This document shows, piece by piece, positions 36,336-47,172 of a stretch of 64,000 nt of DNA. How positions within the stretch are numbered: the first letter of the stretch is position 1; the number at the start of each line of letters is the position of its first letter. The notes under the pieces are model-generated. The model searched no databases and was not told where the DNA came from. It worked only from the letters and a program-made list of their open reading frames with translations. Made by a program: the position numbers and the translations under genes. Origin of the DNA: Prinia subflava. Lineage: Eukaryota; Chordata; Aves; Passeriformes; Cisticolidae. The DNA is taken from contig NC_086283.1 in NCBI RefSeq assembly GCF_021018805.1, positions 61,706,182 through 61,770,181 on the forward strand. Direction: 5' to 3'.

Positions 36336-39300
36336 CTGGCATGAAAGGTCAGATTTATTTAATTCACAAGAATTTTGAATAATTCTCTAAACCATTTCTG
36401 GTTCCAACTCCTACAGTGTTTTGTTGGGGAAGGGGATGGGAAAGGGAAGATTAAATCCCAAGACTTTAGAAGTTAAACAGAATTAGAGATCCAAAAGATT
36501 TTAGAATATAAGATTTGAATGATCATTAATTATGTATTTGTTACATGATTAATAGACAACTTTCAATTGCATACAGAGTTGTTTTGCTGATTTTAAGTGA
36601 TTTTGTTTATCAGTAAATAATAAAAAATAGAACCTCCCTTTCCAGTTGTCTTTCTATCTACAATCTCTTATTTACTTGGCTTCCTAAGCTGCCATCAAAA
36701 TTAATTTTGTCACCTTTTAGATTTTCTTGCTATTACTTCCTACACCTGAGTTTTGCAATATTGCAGAAGTTCCAAATCTACTGGGACATAATCCTTAACA
36801 TAGGCAAGGAGTTTTTCAAAGATGAGATGAGACCATTCACTCACAATACACACACACTTTATATAATTAGAAGTTCAAGGAAACACGTATATTTTCCTCA
36901 GAAAAGAATGATTTTATGCTGCAGAAAAGTTAACATTACTTGAGATGCTCATTATTAATCAATTTGCTCTGATGAGCTATATTCATTCCACTGTTACTGG
37001 AATGTTGAAAGAAAATATTTTCCTGTGCACTTGAATTGTGTTATAGAGGAAGGTGTAGTCAGCTCAGAATAAAACATCCTGCATTTAGTGAATATGCCTT
37101 TCCTTCTGTGTGTCTGAGAGCAGCTCCCTTTACAAGGCTGTTTGTGATTTGGTTGCTTCTTCTGCCACCCTGAGCAAACCTAAGTAAGATATTTCCACCT
37201 AATTTTTAAAGTATGTACAATTTTTACTCCTTTTACTTTATAGGACTCCACAAATCAAAACTTTGCATTTAAATATATTAGCAGTTTTCCCATCTTGCTA
37301 CCCAGCCTGTAATGATTTCTCATGTCCTGATTTGACTGAATTATTTTAAACTTGTTTCTTTCACATTTCTTTCCTCTGCCTTAAAATATTTGTTGGCCTT
37401 AAGATGATCTTTTCCTCCTCCTCTATCCACTTCATTCATATGATAAATCAAACATTTGTTTCTTGATTTACACCATCAAACTGCTTATTTTGATCTCTAC
37501 ATGTTTTCTGTGATACAAATCACAGACCTTCTTTTATCCCTCTTCCCTTCATTCTCATTTTTCACACAATTTTATCAAGCTTTCCTCATCTATTTCCTTT
37601 GTATTTTTTGTTTTCTGTTTGACTGGTCTGCATTTCATTTTTTTTCCTTTGAAAATTATCTGTATATAGAGTTGTTTTGTTTATAAAAATTTTATTTTAT
37701 GTTACATAATAAGGTTTTTTTGCTAATCTGTGGAAGTAGTTTATTTATCCTTTGAGGTGTCTGCAACCTAGGGGTGTAGGGAGTGAATTAAATTTTAGGT
37801 GTCTAAAAAGATATAAATTTACCACCCTATGGTAAACCAAATTCATGTTCCTTTGATGAGGTTGTCATGAAAAATACAATATTAAAATTTCTCTTTTACA
37901 TATCCTCCCATGTAGTTTTAAGCTTATTTGTGAAAAGAGATTATTTACAATTTTAATGTTCTCTACATAAATGGCTGCTGCCATTTTAGGAGTTCCTGAA
38001 TTTTATTTTGGCTTTTAATAACCCACAAAACCCATCTACTTCCTTTTGAAGATGGATGACCTAATATAGTATTTTACCTTTGCGATAGTTCTTAGAAACA
38101 AGAAAATTCTTTACATGTGTGGAAATGTAATTTTGATTCAGGCAGCAACATTTTTCTATTATCCAAAAATACATCAAAAAGCTTTTTGCAAACAGAAAGG
38201 TGGAATACAAACTAGTGTAAAAAGTTTCATGAAATTGGATGAAGATTCTATAGTTATAGAATTAGAAACAAGAGGAAGAATTGCTGTTAAAATTTGGGAG
38301 TCCATCGTTACTGTCAGCGAAACAAAATCACATTATGTAGCACCAGTGGTAACATCAAGAATCTTGCTGAGCATAAATAGTTAGTCTGTCAACAAGAACC
38401 TTTGATGGTGACATCTTTTTAATATTTGAATGGAATATTTATTTCTTTTTAGAACTCTTTGGATTTTTAAATTTTAATTCCAAATTTTAATTCCAAATAG
38501 GAAGAGGAATTCAAAGCCTGTTTTATGTTTTGAGGAAAACTGGAAAAGAAATACTCTACAAGTGATATCATTTAAGCAAAATTATGCCTCAGAGCTTAGT
38601 GCATTCTCACTGCTTGCAACTTTTTTGTTCCACTTACATATCCCCTAACAAGCCATACTGAATTTTAGAGGCCACATTTTCTCCTCTGAGCAGTGTTTCT
38701 GAAGTACTGTAATATTGTTAAGATATGTATCCTTGTTTTGTATGAATCAATTGAAATTCTAGTTGAATCTTTTCCTTTCTCAGACCTTTATCTATTTCTG
38801 TATCGTATACTCCATGTAATCATTTAACATACAGCCATCAACATCAGTGAGACAAATGGCAATCTTTACTGTAATGAGAAATCTTCCTCATTCTAACACA
38901 ATTGGATGAGTTTATGTTTGCACGTCATATATATAGTATATTATATATGTACATTTATGCATTTTTGTCCAGAACTTATATTCAGCTAATATTATTTAGG
39001 TATTCTGTCATCTGTATTTCTCAAGACCATAAAGCACCTCTTAGTGTCTGGGCAATGAGGACATTGGATTTTCCCTCTTGAAGCCAAAAAAACTTGCCCA
39101 TGCATTATGTTTCATTGTGATGATGGTGTGGCAAAACCAGCTTCCTTTGAGACCTACAGTCCACTAACTTTAGTCTAAATTTCTTCCTAGGATTTCTACT
39201 ATACATATGTTGACAAAAGAGCCTGTTAGGATTGATTTCAGAGCTGGAGAAATTCAACAGGTTAAAGAAGTTGTTAGTAGTCACATTATTTCTGAAGATT

Positions 39301-39762
39301 ATCTCCTCCTGCATGTTCTTGGGGAATACCTGAATTTAGCAGAATGCTGATCCAAAAGTCCTGACTCTTAGTATGAAATCCAAGCCCACATCATAGCTGT
39401 GCATCTCTTTAAAATAATGAGAAGTCTTCAACAAAGGCTTAGTTTGTAAGTACAAATATGCAAATTTTGGACTTCATAATACTAAATATTTCTAAAGTTT
39501 GAAAGAAAGACTTTTTAGTTTTTCCATAAGTTCATGATTTATACATAAGTACCTTCTCCTTCAGACTCAAAAGGCATAGTTTTTAAAGTTGAAAGAGAAA
39601 AAAAAATAAATTTTACAAACTAGTTCTTATATTTAAACTTATAGTATTTTTAAGTGAAAAAGTTCAATAAGTTTTGGCAGCATCTCAAAATCTGACCATA
39701 ACTGGTTTAACATTTTAGTGATTTTTGGATGAGACACTTTGATCATGGGCAAATTTGTAGAA
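36336..39762. other. Unique AT-rich sequence, no gene seen
   Basis: No exon or transposon recognised. The 89-codon plus frame 38115-38384 has no motif I know and no convincing splice signals. A short tandem duplication of about 15 bases occurs near 38468-38498. Confidence 0.4.
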
Positions 39763-39852
39763 TGTCATGAACATGATAGTCTCACATAAGAAGCTGTACA
39801 TACTTTCGAAACCTTTCACTTTTCCAAGGTACTGCTGGATTCCTTGAAATGA
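39763..39852 (+). repeat. Direct repeat, copy 1 (about 90 bases)
   Basis: Aligns with 40044-40137 with about ten mismatches over about 93 positions and no clear gap. The two copies are 281 bases apart, start to start. Confidence 0.9.
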
Positions 39853-39879
39853 ATCATTCCAGATTTTTGGATACTCATC

Positions 39880-39975
39880 CAGTTGCTCCTCCCGCCCAAA
39901 GCAGGATGAGCTATGAAGTCACACCAGGTTGCACAGTCTGGTACTCACTGATTGCTCACATTATGTTTTCAGCAA
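39880..39975 (-). mobile_element. Possible CR1 fragment, minus strand
   Basis: Phrases such as the one around 39893-39930 resemble the antisense of a CR1 3' region (the 'aaagcaggatgagctatga' type). It lies between the two direct-repeat copies. The match is short and diverged. Confidence 0.35.
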
Positions 39976-40043
39976 TGTTCTCTGAATCCACTTCAATGGA
40001 TATCTCTAGGTATGACACTTGTTTAATTTGGGTGATTTTTTGT

Positions 40044-40137
40044 TGTCATGAACACGATAGTCTCACATAACAAGTCGTACATACTTCCAAAACCTTTCAC
40101 TTTTCTAAGGTACTGCTGGATTCTTTGAAACAAATCC
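40044..40137 (+). repeat. Direct repeat, copy 2 (about 94 bases)
   Basis: Second copy of 39763-39852, about 89 percent identical by hand alignment. Confidence 0.9.
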
Positions 40138-40164
40138 TCTATTAATAATAAAAAAAATGTAGTA

Positions 40165-40236
40165 AATTTTTTTGGGGGGAGGGGATGGTTCTTTTTTTCT
40201 TCTTCTTCTTTTTTTTTTTCTTCTCTTTTTTTAATT
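40165..40236. repeat. Polypyrimidine (T/C) tract with a G run
   Basis: T runs, a GGGGGGAGGGG stretch and TTC triplets. Low complexity. Confidence 0.85.
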
Positions 40237-40784
40237 TGCAGAAAGAGCCTTAGTATTTAACACTGACCTTATTGATTGGAGTCCCAAGCAAAGACAAAGG
40301 AGGTAATAATTGATAAGCACTTAAATAAATGGATAAAGAAATAAGAAGGACCAGATTGTGAGAAGTGATGAAGGTGATGATGAAGATGAGGACAAATAGG
40401 TATTTTAAGGTCAGTATTAACAAGTATGTTTGTGGGAACAGGGACGAAAGAAATTATTTTAGCTATCACTTCTGTGATTTCCTAAAGAAAGAATGGCACA
40501 TGGAGTGGGATGAAAAAGATATGATGGATAAAATTGTATTTAAAACAAGCTTGATGTGTGTAACTCTAAACGCTGGGATACCATGCATTGTTGTTAATTG
40601 ATGTTGACATGTGAAGATGAGAAGTACTGAAAATGTAAATGGCAACCCACGCCTGTCATACATTTTTAAGAACTTACACATAAAAGGAAACAATAAAATC
40701 AGATGAGAAGTAGAATATGGTAGAAAGTGACAAGAATGGTGGTGGAAAGAGAGTCTGGCTACTGAGGAACAATTTATGTTATTG

Positions 40785-40960
40785 TTACATTGTATTGCAT
40801 TGCATTACATTACATTAAAATACATTCAAATACATTGAAATACATTCAAATACATTCAAATACATTCTATTCTATTCTATTCTATTCTATTCTATTCTAT
40901 TCTATTCTATTCTATTATTGCATTACATTACGTTACATTACATCACATTATTACATTATA
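40785..40960. repeat. Composite pentanucleotide satellite (TTACA/TTGCA, CATTCAAATA, TTCTA)
   Basis: The array has layers. It starts with TTGCA and TTACA pentamers, continues with about five decamers of the type CATTCAAATA (two related pentamers), then about eleven ATTCT pentamers (roughly 40863-40916), and ends with TTACA-type pentamers again. All share a five-base period, so they appear to have evolved from one ancestral pentamer. The frame crossing it (40790-40984) is an artefact. Confidence 0.95.
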
Positions 40961-43545
40961 TTACCATATTATATTGATAACTAGAAGATAAGTATTAGTG
41001 AATTAACTACTTTAAAAGCTGAAATTTCTTGTGCATTTACAGAAAAGAATAACCAGAGTTTTTTCCATAGCCTGGAGTAAATGGAGAATTGATGTTTCCA
41101 AATAAATAGTAGGAAATAATATTTAACTATCTTTAGATACTTATGCATAGCCAGTACACAAAAGGCACAACCAAAGTACTCTTTCAGACTGTTGAACTCT
41201 TCAGCACTTCAGCATGATGTGTTTCTATACAGGCATATCTTGCCTATTGGCCTTTGCCACCCTAATGGGCCTTGCCAACACTGCATATGGGATGTGATTT
41301 TATATTTTGTGAAGTAACTTCATAAGATGAGCATCTTTTGTATGGATACATATTTTCTAAAGGCATCTGCATTTATGATCTCCTATTTTCCACTGGGGTG
41401 TTTCCTTATGGTGCATTAATTAAATCACATAACAGTGTGAAAGAAAAAACTGGCCTAATGAAATATTTTTGAAAAAAACCCCAATTAAACAGGTGTTTCT
41501 TTAAACTTATTTATTTCGTCCATTAAACTTGCCAAAAACTCCTTTGAACCCATAGCAAAGGTATTTTTCTCTTTCTCATGGCAACCTTAGTGAGACTGTA
41601 CTTAATGTTCTTAGGAAAATTTAAATCAATATCCTTCCTTTGCTATTTATAGGAAACTGAAAAAAAAATAGTTTCCAGCTAGCTGGGTTATCTTAGATAC
41701 AAATTAAATTTGGACAGCTGACAAAATATCCTTGGAGAGCTCAGACACTTGCCAATAGGATTAAAGAAAATCTGCTTTCCTCAGAAACATAGTGAAGAAG
41801 ATAGTGGGAAACTTAAAAGTCTGAAAATCAAAAAATAGACTCTGTTGTGGAAAAAAAAAAGTGTTAGCTTCCATTATTTCACTCACATATTACATTAATA
41901 GTGACTTATTTCAAGCAAATCTTTAATCAAATATTTTAACATTGTGGAAGACATGAGCTGTTAAAATGTCATGGGTCTAAGGGAAAAAGGCTCAGGCTTC
42001 ATTTCATAACCTAACCATCTTCCCCTAAAGGCAATTTGCTTTGAAGTTCATATCCTCGCTACTCATATATTGAGTTATCAAACAATGACTTTTTTTCCCT
42101 TCTGTCTGCGATACGTGAAATAAGTGGTTGAACTGCACACATTTCTCCGTTTCTTAGAATTAATTACTAGAGTTAATCAGGAAATTACTCAACTTGAATG
42201 ATGCTCTTTCTGAATTCTGTTACTTTAATTAGGTAGATTAACCTTAGTGATATTACTGTTTCCAGCATTACTTGAGAATCAAAAGCAATGACAGCCATCT
42301 CAGTCATATATTGCAAATAGACAGATCTGTTTCCATGTCTGTGAAGAACATTGTCCTCTGTTTTCACTTTGCTGTGTTACTGTTAGGAACACACCATATG
42401 CTTGAAAGCCTGCATGAAATACCAAGAGAACAAATACTGCTGTATAGAACCATCCTCTGTTTTGTCTCCATTTGTTGTATCTTCCTGAGGACAAGTGATA
42501 AATCCACTTTGTTGGTGGATGCATACACTGAATGATTCAAGCAGCACTAAGAAAAAAGCAAGGGAAACTTGAGTGCTGTAGAAGATCAGATTGATTGCTT
42601 CAGGTTGTGTAGATTGCACAGTGAGCACTTCAAAATGCAGGTGGAAAAACATGCTTTTGCTTTACACTGAATGAAGAAATAGGTGAATCCTTCCTTCATC
42701 ATTCTGCCCTGATGATTGCCTCTATAGGGAGATCTGCACACCTTTTTCTCCAGAAACACGTGACTTTTATATTGACTCAGAACACACCATGCAGATTAAA
42801 ATATATTAAGGATTAAGACAAATGCTGCCTCATCAATAGGTTTAAATAGTCTTGTCTTCTCTTGACAAGAGAAACTGGGAAAAGTTATTATTTTTGTTTT
42901 ATAAAGTTATACCTCTAATTACTATAATAGCTTTTTTCATATTAATTCTTGAGACAATGGTGGGTATTTTTTCAGATAAATGTCTTTGAATTACTGATTA
43001 TCTTAAAATCAGTGTGGCATAAACTTTCTCTAAGTGGTGGTTTTAATAAAGGAAAGGAACATATATAGAAGGAAAATGTATAAAAACAGGTTTCATATTT
43101 TTCCAAATGATATTCTAATTAAAAATTTAGCCACCAAATAAAATTCTGGAAGACTTTAAACCATACTGGGCTCAGTGAATCCTGTTTTTTTAGCAGAAAC
43201 TAACATGTACAAAACTTTATTTCAAGAAGACTTATAACTTCATTTTCATCTATGTAAATTTAAAATAACCTCCTCAAAGGTAAGAAAATACAGCTTTGTA
43301 AGATGAATATGAGACCAAAATTAACTTCTTATGTATCTAATTAAACACTTCCATGGGTAATCACTTACACGTCAGAAGTATTAAAAAAAGTAATATTTGA
43401 ACTGTTAAATATTATAAATAATTTAGCACAATCATTCTCTGTCTAGTCAATGTTTAATGTGAGAGGAATTCTTGTCTGATTTCCTTGACCAGGGATAGTG
43501 GCAATGGCTTCATTCTTATCTTAAGTGAAAGCCACATGGAACAGA
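40961..43545. other. Unique AT-rich sequence, no gene seen
   Basis: No exon or transposon recognised. Overlapping frames on both strands at 42185-42652 have no known motif. Confidence 0.45.
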
Positions 43546-43580
43546 AAAAAAAAAAAACAAACACACACACACACACAAAA
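43546..43580. repeat. Poly(A) and (CA)n microsatellite
   Basis: A run of A followed by about ten CA dinucleotides. Confidence 0.95.
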
Positions 43581-43743
43581 AGCATTTCTCTTATTTCATT
43601 GCTGCTTAAAAACATATTATAGTGAAGTCATGGAGCAGGTTTTTTTCCATCCAAAGTGTGTAATAGGTATTCAAGGTCAGTATAGCAGTTTCATGTTTGC
43701 TACTTTTTACCCATTTTCCCAGCCTTGTTGGAGTTACCAATTA

Positions 43744-45123
43744 TGTGATGGTTTCAGTGTTCTTTTGTAGGATGTGACTACGAGGAAATAAAAAGCACAA
43801 CGGGTCTAAACTTTTAAAGCTACAAAGATAGTTTACTTACACACACTAAAATATGAAGAAAAAAAAGAAAGAAAAAAGAAAGAAAAAAAATTTGAACCTT
43901 TCAGTAACCTTCTCCCTTCCCCACAAACTGTTCACTTTCTCACAACTAACACAGAGAGACAAAACTGTGATTTTAAGTTAGTTTCACTATTTAAACATAA
44001 TCTTTCATCACTTGGGGAGAGAAGACTCTCCTGATGTCCTATGGATTTTACTGGCAACTTAGAACAGTTCTCATGTGGGTTTTAACGCCACAAAAAAACA
44101 GCCACCTGGTAAAAAACCCTGTTTCTGTGACCTCTCCCATCAGCAGTTTCCCAGGCTGGTCATGGGTGTAGAATTTTGCATATCAGGGTGTGACCTTTTA
44201 AAGCTGCACAACTCAAAGGAACAAATGATTCTTCTTCTCAGGAAACAGAGGTATCTTCTCACTTCTTCAATAGCACTAAAGGACTTATCTCTGTCTCCGT
44301 TTAAGCATCTCATAAGATCAGTATCACTTATTCCATCACACACGCCTTTGTTCAAGATCCACGCACAAAGTCGAATATCTCCCTAAATGCATATCTTCCC
44401 ATGATTTGAAGGGATATGTTAGCCCAGTTTCCATGGTTTACATCCAGAGAAGTCCAGTCCAGAATGTCCACTTCCTCAATCTCTCCTTCCAATAATCTTT
44501 ATGACTTCTTTCGCTGTCTCTGTATCATGCTGTCTCTCTATGAGTTAAATCACTCTGTCCTTCCTCTCCCTCTCTCAGGCAAAGGGTTGGAGTTCTGAAA
44601 GCTCCATCCTGCCCATGTCCTCGCCCCCTCGGCTGCAGCTTACGGTGTCGGACTTCAAGGCCGAGCAGAGCTCCGAGCAGCCGGGCAGTCAGGAATCATA
44701 GATGCTCATAATGTCTCTTGCCCACCCCTGGGGTTTTACGGCGTGGGCCCAGCCTGGAGCTGCTACCAGAGGCTGCAGACTTCCGTCCCCCTAACTGGGG
44801 GGAAAGGGCTCGGAAGGGCCGCGGCCAGGGCTCAGGGCACTCCCCGCGCCCGCACTGCGGAGCGGCAGGCGCTCCACAGCGGCGGGGAGCCGCGGCGGCG
44901 CCGGGGGCATCTTCTCCTCCCCCGGCCCGGGAGTCACCACGCTAGGCCGGCCCACAGGGAGAGAGCCGGGACTGCCTTCTGAACCTCCCCCGAGGGCGGA
45001 AGAAAAAGGGATTTCTCAGGATCTCCTGATATTTAACCCTGTAGGTCCCCGGAGTTGTATCTGTTCTTAATTGGTTCTTTTCTGGAACTTCTTGAAAACT
45101 CACTCTTGGTCAAAACCACCACA
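43744..45123 (-). mobile_element. Long LTR-like element with inverted ends, inferred minus orientation
   Basis: The segment starts TGTGATGGTTT and ends AAAACCACCACA, an 11-12 base inverted repeat with one mismatch and canonical TG...CA ends. That is typical of an LTR of ERVL-like avian elements. Its left part resembles the antisense of a songbird LTR remembered with the phrase for the AGCACAACGGGTCT region. An A-rich GAAA tract lies at 43858-43891 and a strongly GC-rich block at about 44615-45000. At nearly 1.4 kb it is long for an LTR. The flanking five bases do not match (AATTA against GTCAA), so insertion as one unit is not proven. No gag, pol or env was found. The frames at 44718-44982 come from the GC-rich block and are not proteins I recognise. 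Confidence 0.65.
44615..45000. promoter_or_regulatory. GC- and CpG-rich block, CpG-island-like, within the LTR-like element
   Basis: In contrast with the AT-rich surroundings, this stretch is rich in G and C and keeps many CpG dinucleotides, with several GCGG and CCGG clusters (around 44820-44960). Within an LTR this would be the promoter-proximal part. It could act as a promoter or be read as a CpG island by gene-finding software. No known first exon was recognised. Confidence 0.5.
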
Positions 45124-45174
45124 GTCAAGAAACCTAATATCCTCTGTCTACAACTGTATATATCTATATCCAGT

Positions 45175-45300
45175 ATATGTATGTGTGTACGTGTATGTGT
45201 ACGTGTATGTGTACGTGTATGTGTCCGTGTATGTGTAGATACAATATATGTATATGTGTATACAATATATGTATATGTATATACAATGTATATAACTGTA
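45175..45300. repeat. Minisatellite of GTGTAC/GTGTAT units with flanking TATG repeats
   Basis: Between 45185 and 45238 the 12-base unit GTGTACGTGTAT repeats about 4.5 times, with one GTGTCC variant. ATATGTATATGT-type repeats follow. Purines and pyrimidines alternate almost without break through the core. The frames on both strands (Val-Cys-Val-Arg and Thr-His-Thr-Arg repeats) are artefacts. Confidence 0.95.
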
Positions 45301-46367
45301 CATGACGAAAAGTGTAAGATCAAGAAAACATGTCTAATACTTCCTCACAGTATTTTTCCTCACAGCCCTCCAAGCTGTAATGACAGGTCCTCAAGGGTTT
45401 TCTTAGCAAAGACACTTCCTGTAGAGGCTTTTGCTCCAGTGTCCGAAACTTCATAAGAATAAATATCACAGATAAAAATGTTGTTAATATTATTGTATTC
45501 TTAATTTTTTTTCCCCCTGCCATTTCCCCTCCAGATTTTACAAGATGCAGGTCTAGTTCTCACATAGAAATCCTTTACTATTATTTTCCTAATGCTTTGC
45601 TCTGTTTTGTAGATCCATATATTATCCTGTGATGGTTTTCTCAAGACTGAAGAGATTTAGGCTGTTTAAATATTCCCTTGCCTGGATGTTCTTCCATACT
45701 TCTTTCCATTTTGCATCTTTTCCCAAATGCATTTTGTAATTTGCAGATTCGATACTTAAGACAAAACTATGTGAATCAGTTGAAATTCATTCACATTGCA
45801 TTCCATCTGTTTTTTACTGGACTGTCATGAATTTCCAAAATTATTCATTTATTCTTCACAAGAAATCTCAGTTTTCATTTATCTGAGTACTATGATGAAT
45901 TCAGCAAATTTGTACCTTTACATTCTTGCCCTCTTTTCTATATAATTTATGAATGACTCCAATACTTGTAATCCAATCCATGCACAGATTTCTATGAGAT
46001 TTAGCTGTTCTTTGATACCTTTTTTAAGCTGTACATTGGTTAAAACCCATGAAGGACAAGTAAGAAAGAAATATTTTTTAAAAGGACAATGCAGGCACAT
46101 ACTGTTGTGCCAGGATGTGACAAAAGTGACAATAGTGAATCCTAATGATGGATGTAAGAAGAGACAAAGTAGTAGGCTTAGGCTTTTATAAAACATTTAA
46201 TTTATTAAAGTAGAATATTATGTTTATAAATATTAATATTTTACAAGGTAAACATATTAAAGCAGGTAAGGTACTTCAGTACAGTACTTCAGTATAGTGT
46301 AATCACTGTAGGAAACATTAACTCCTCTTCATTAATAAACTGTTTTTAGCTAGACCCATAAATTTTA
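45301..46367. other. Unique AT-rich sequence, no gene seen
   Basis: No exon or transposon recognised. Confidence 0.45.
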
Positions 46368-46499
46368 CTTTTTTTTTTCTTCTTCTTCTTTTTTTTTCTC
46401 TTTTTTTTCCTTTTTTCCCCTCCCCTTCCCACCAGACGTGAGGGAAGAGAACAAGTGTCTGTGTGGCACTTAGTTGCCAGCTGGTGTTAAGCCACAATA
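46368..46499 (+). mobile_element. LTR 3'-end fragment, plus strand
   Basis: A pyrimidine-rich stretch is followed by a terminus that reads through CTTAGTTGCCAGCTGG and ends GTTAAGCCACAATA at 46499. This corresponds to the end of a common avian ERVL-type LTR, whose consensus end is GTTAAACCACGACA as I remember it. The LTR at 56130-56611 ends with the same type of sequence. Only the last 130 or so bases are recognisable and the T-rich part may be partly expanded simple repeat. Confidence 0.6.
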
Positions 46500-47172
46500 G
46501 AGGACCAAGAAGTCATTTGCAAGTCTGATTAGAGGTACTGGAAATATGGAGGAAGCTGTAACTGTCTAACAGTATAAAGAGTTCTCATCTCTGGCACCTA
46601 CTGCTTGAGAAGCACACTGGAAAATTAGGTTGACTCTAATTAAAAGTTGCAAAATCACTTGAAAGCTAGAAAAACTATAATTTAAAGCAAGATGCTTAAT
46701 GTTTGACTGCAGTGTGTCTCTGTCCCCGGTTTAGAAAGACAGATTTATTTATTTGTTAGTATTCCAAATGCAGTAGCAGCAGGTGGCCTGATGATTAGCC
46801 AAGCTAATAAGCACTGCTGAGTAAAACAAAGTATAGCCTAGCACTCAGTGTCATATTAATGCAACCATATATTTGTGGGTGTTAAATTTTATTTCCCAAT
46901 CTTTTATTTCCAGGACTATAAATAGTTAGCAAAAGAGCAGCTTAGAAATCAGATGTTCTGAACATGTCTAAAGGTGGGCATGCAGCATTCTGCTCGTTTT
47001 CTGAAATCTTGCTATAAGGTTGATAGCCAGCCCAGTCTAAAAATAGGTAACTGATGAGAACTTCATAGAAAATGTTTTAATTTAAATGTGATGACCAACA
47101 TTTGCTGAAGAATTACATAAGTAACTTAGAGAGAATGAGATGTCACTTTTCTGAAGAATCCTGTTTTTTAGG
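46500..47172. other. Unique sequence with homeodomain-like motifs, no gene seen
   Basis: No exon or transposon was seen. The part 46740-46880 contains an inverted repeat ATTAGC-CAA-GCTAAT (46794-46808), a CAGGTG E-box just before it and a TGAGTAAAACA forkhead-like site after it. This composition resembles a conserved enhancer, but conservation could not be tested. Confidence 0.35.

Noticed and set aside
40785..40960. CRISPR-like array
   Set aside because: The units are five to ten bases long with no spacers of constant length, so it is a simple satellite.
44718..44982. GC-rich plus-strand frames rich in Arg, Pro and Ala resembling a first exon
   Set aside because: They sit in the CpG-rich part of an LTR-like element, overlap each other in different frames, and show no known motif.
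45055..45456. 133-codon frame with Val-Cys-Val-Arg repeats
   Set aside because: The repeat part is the translated GTGTACGTGTAT minisatellite and the rest shows no domain.
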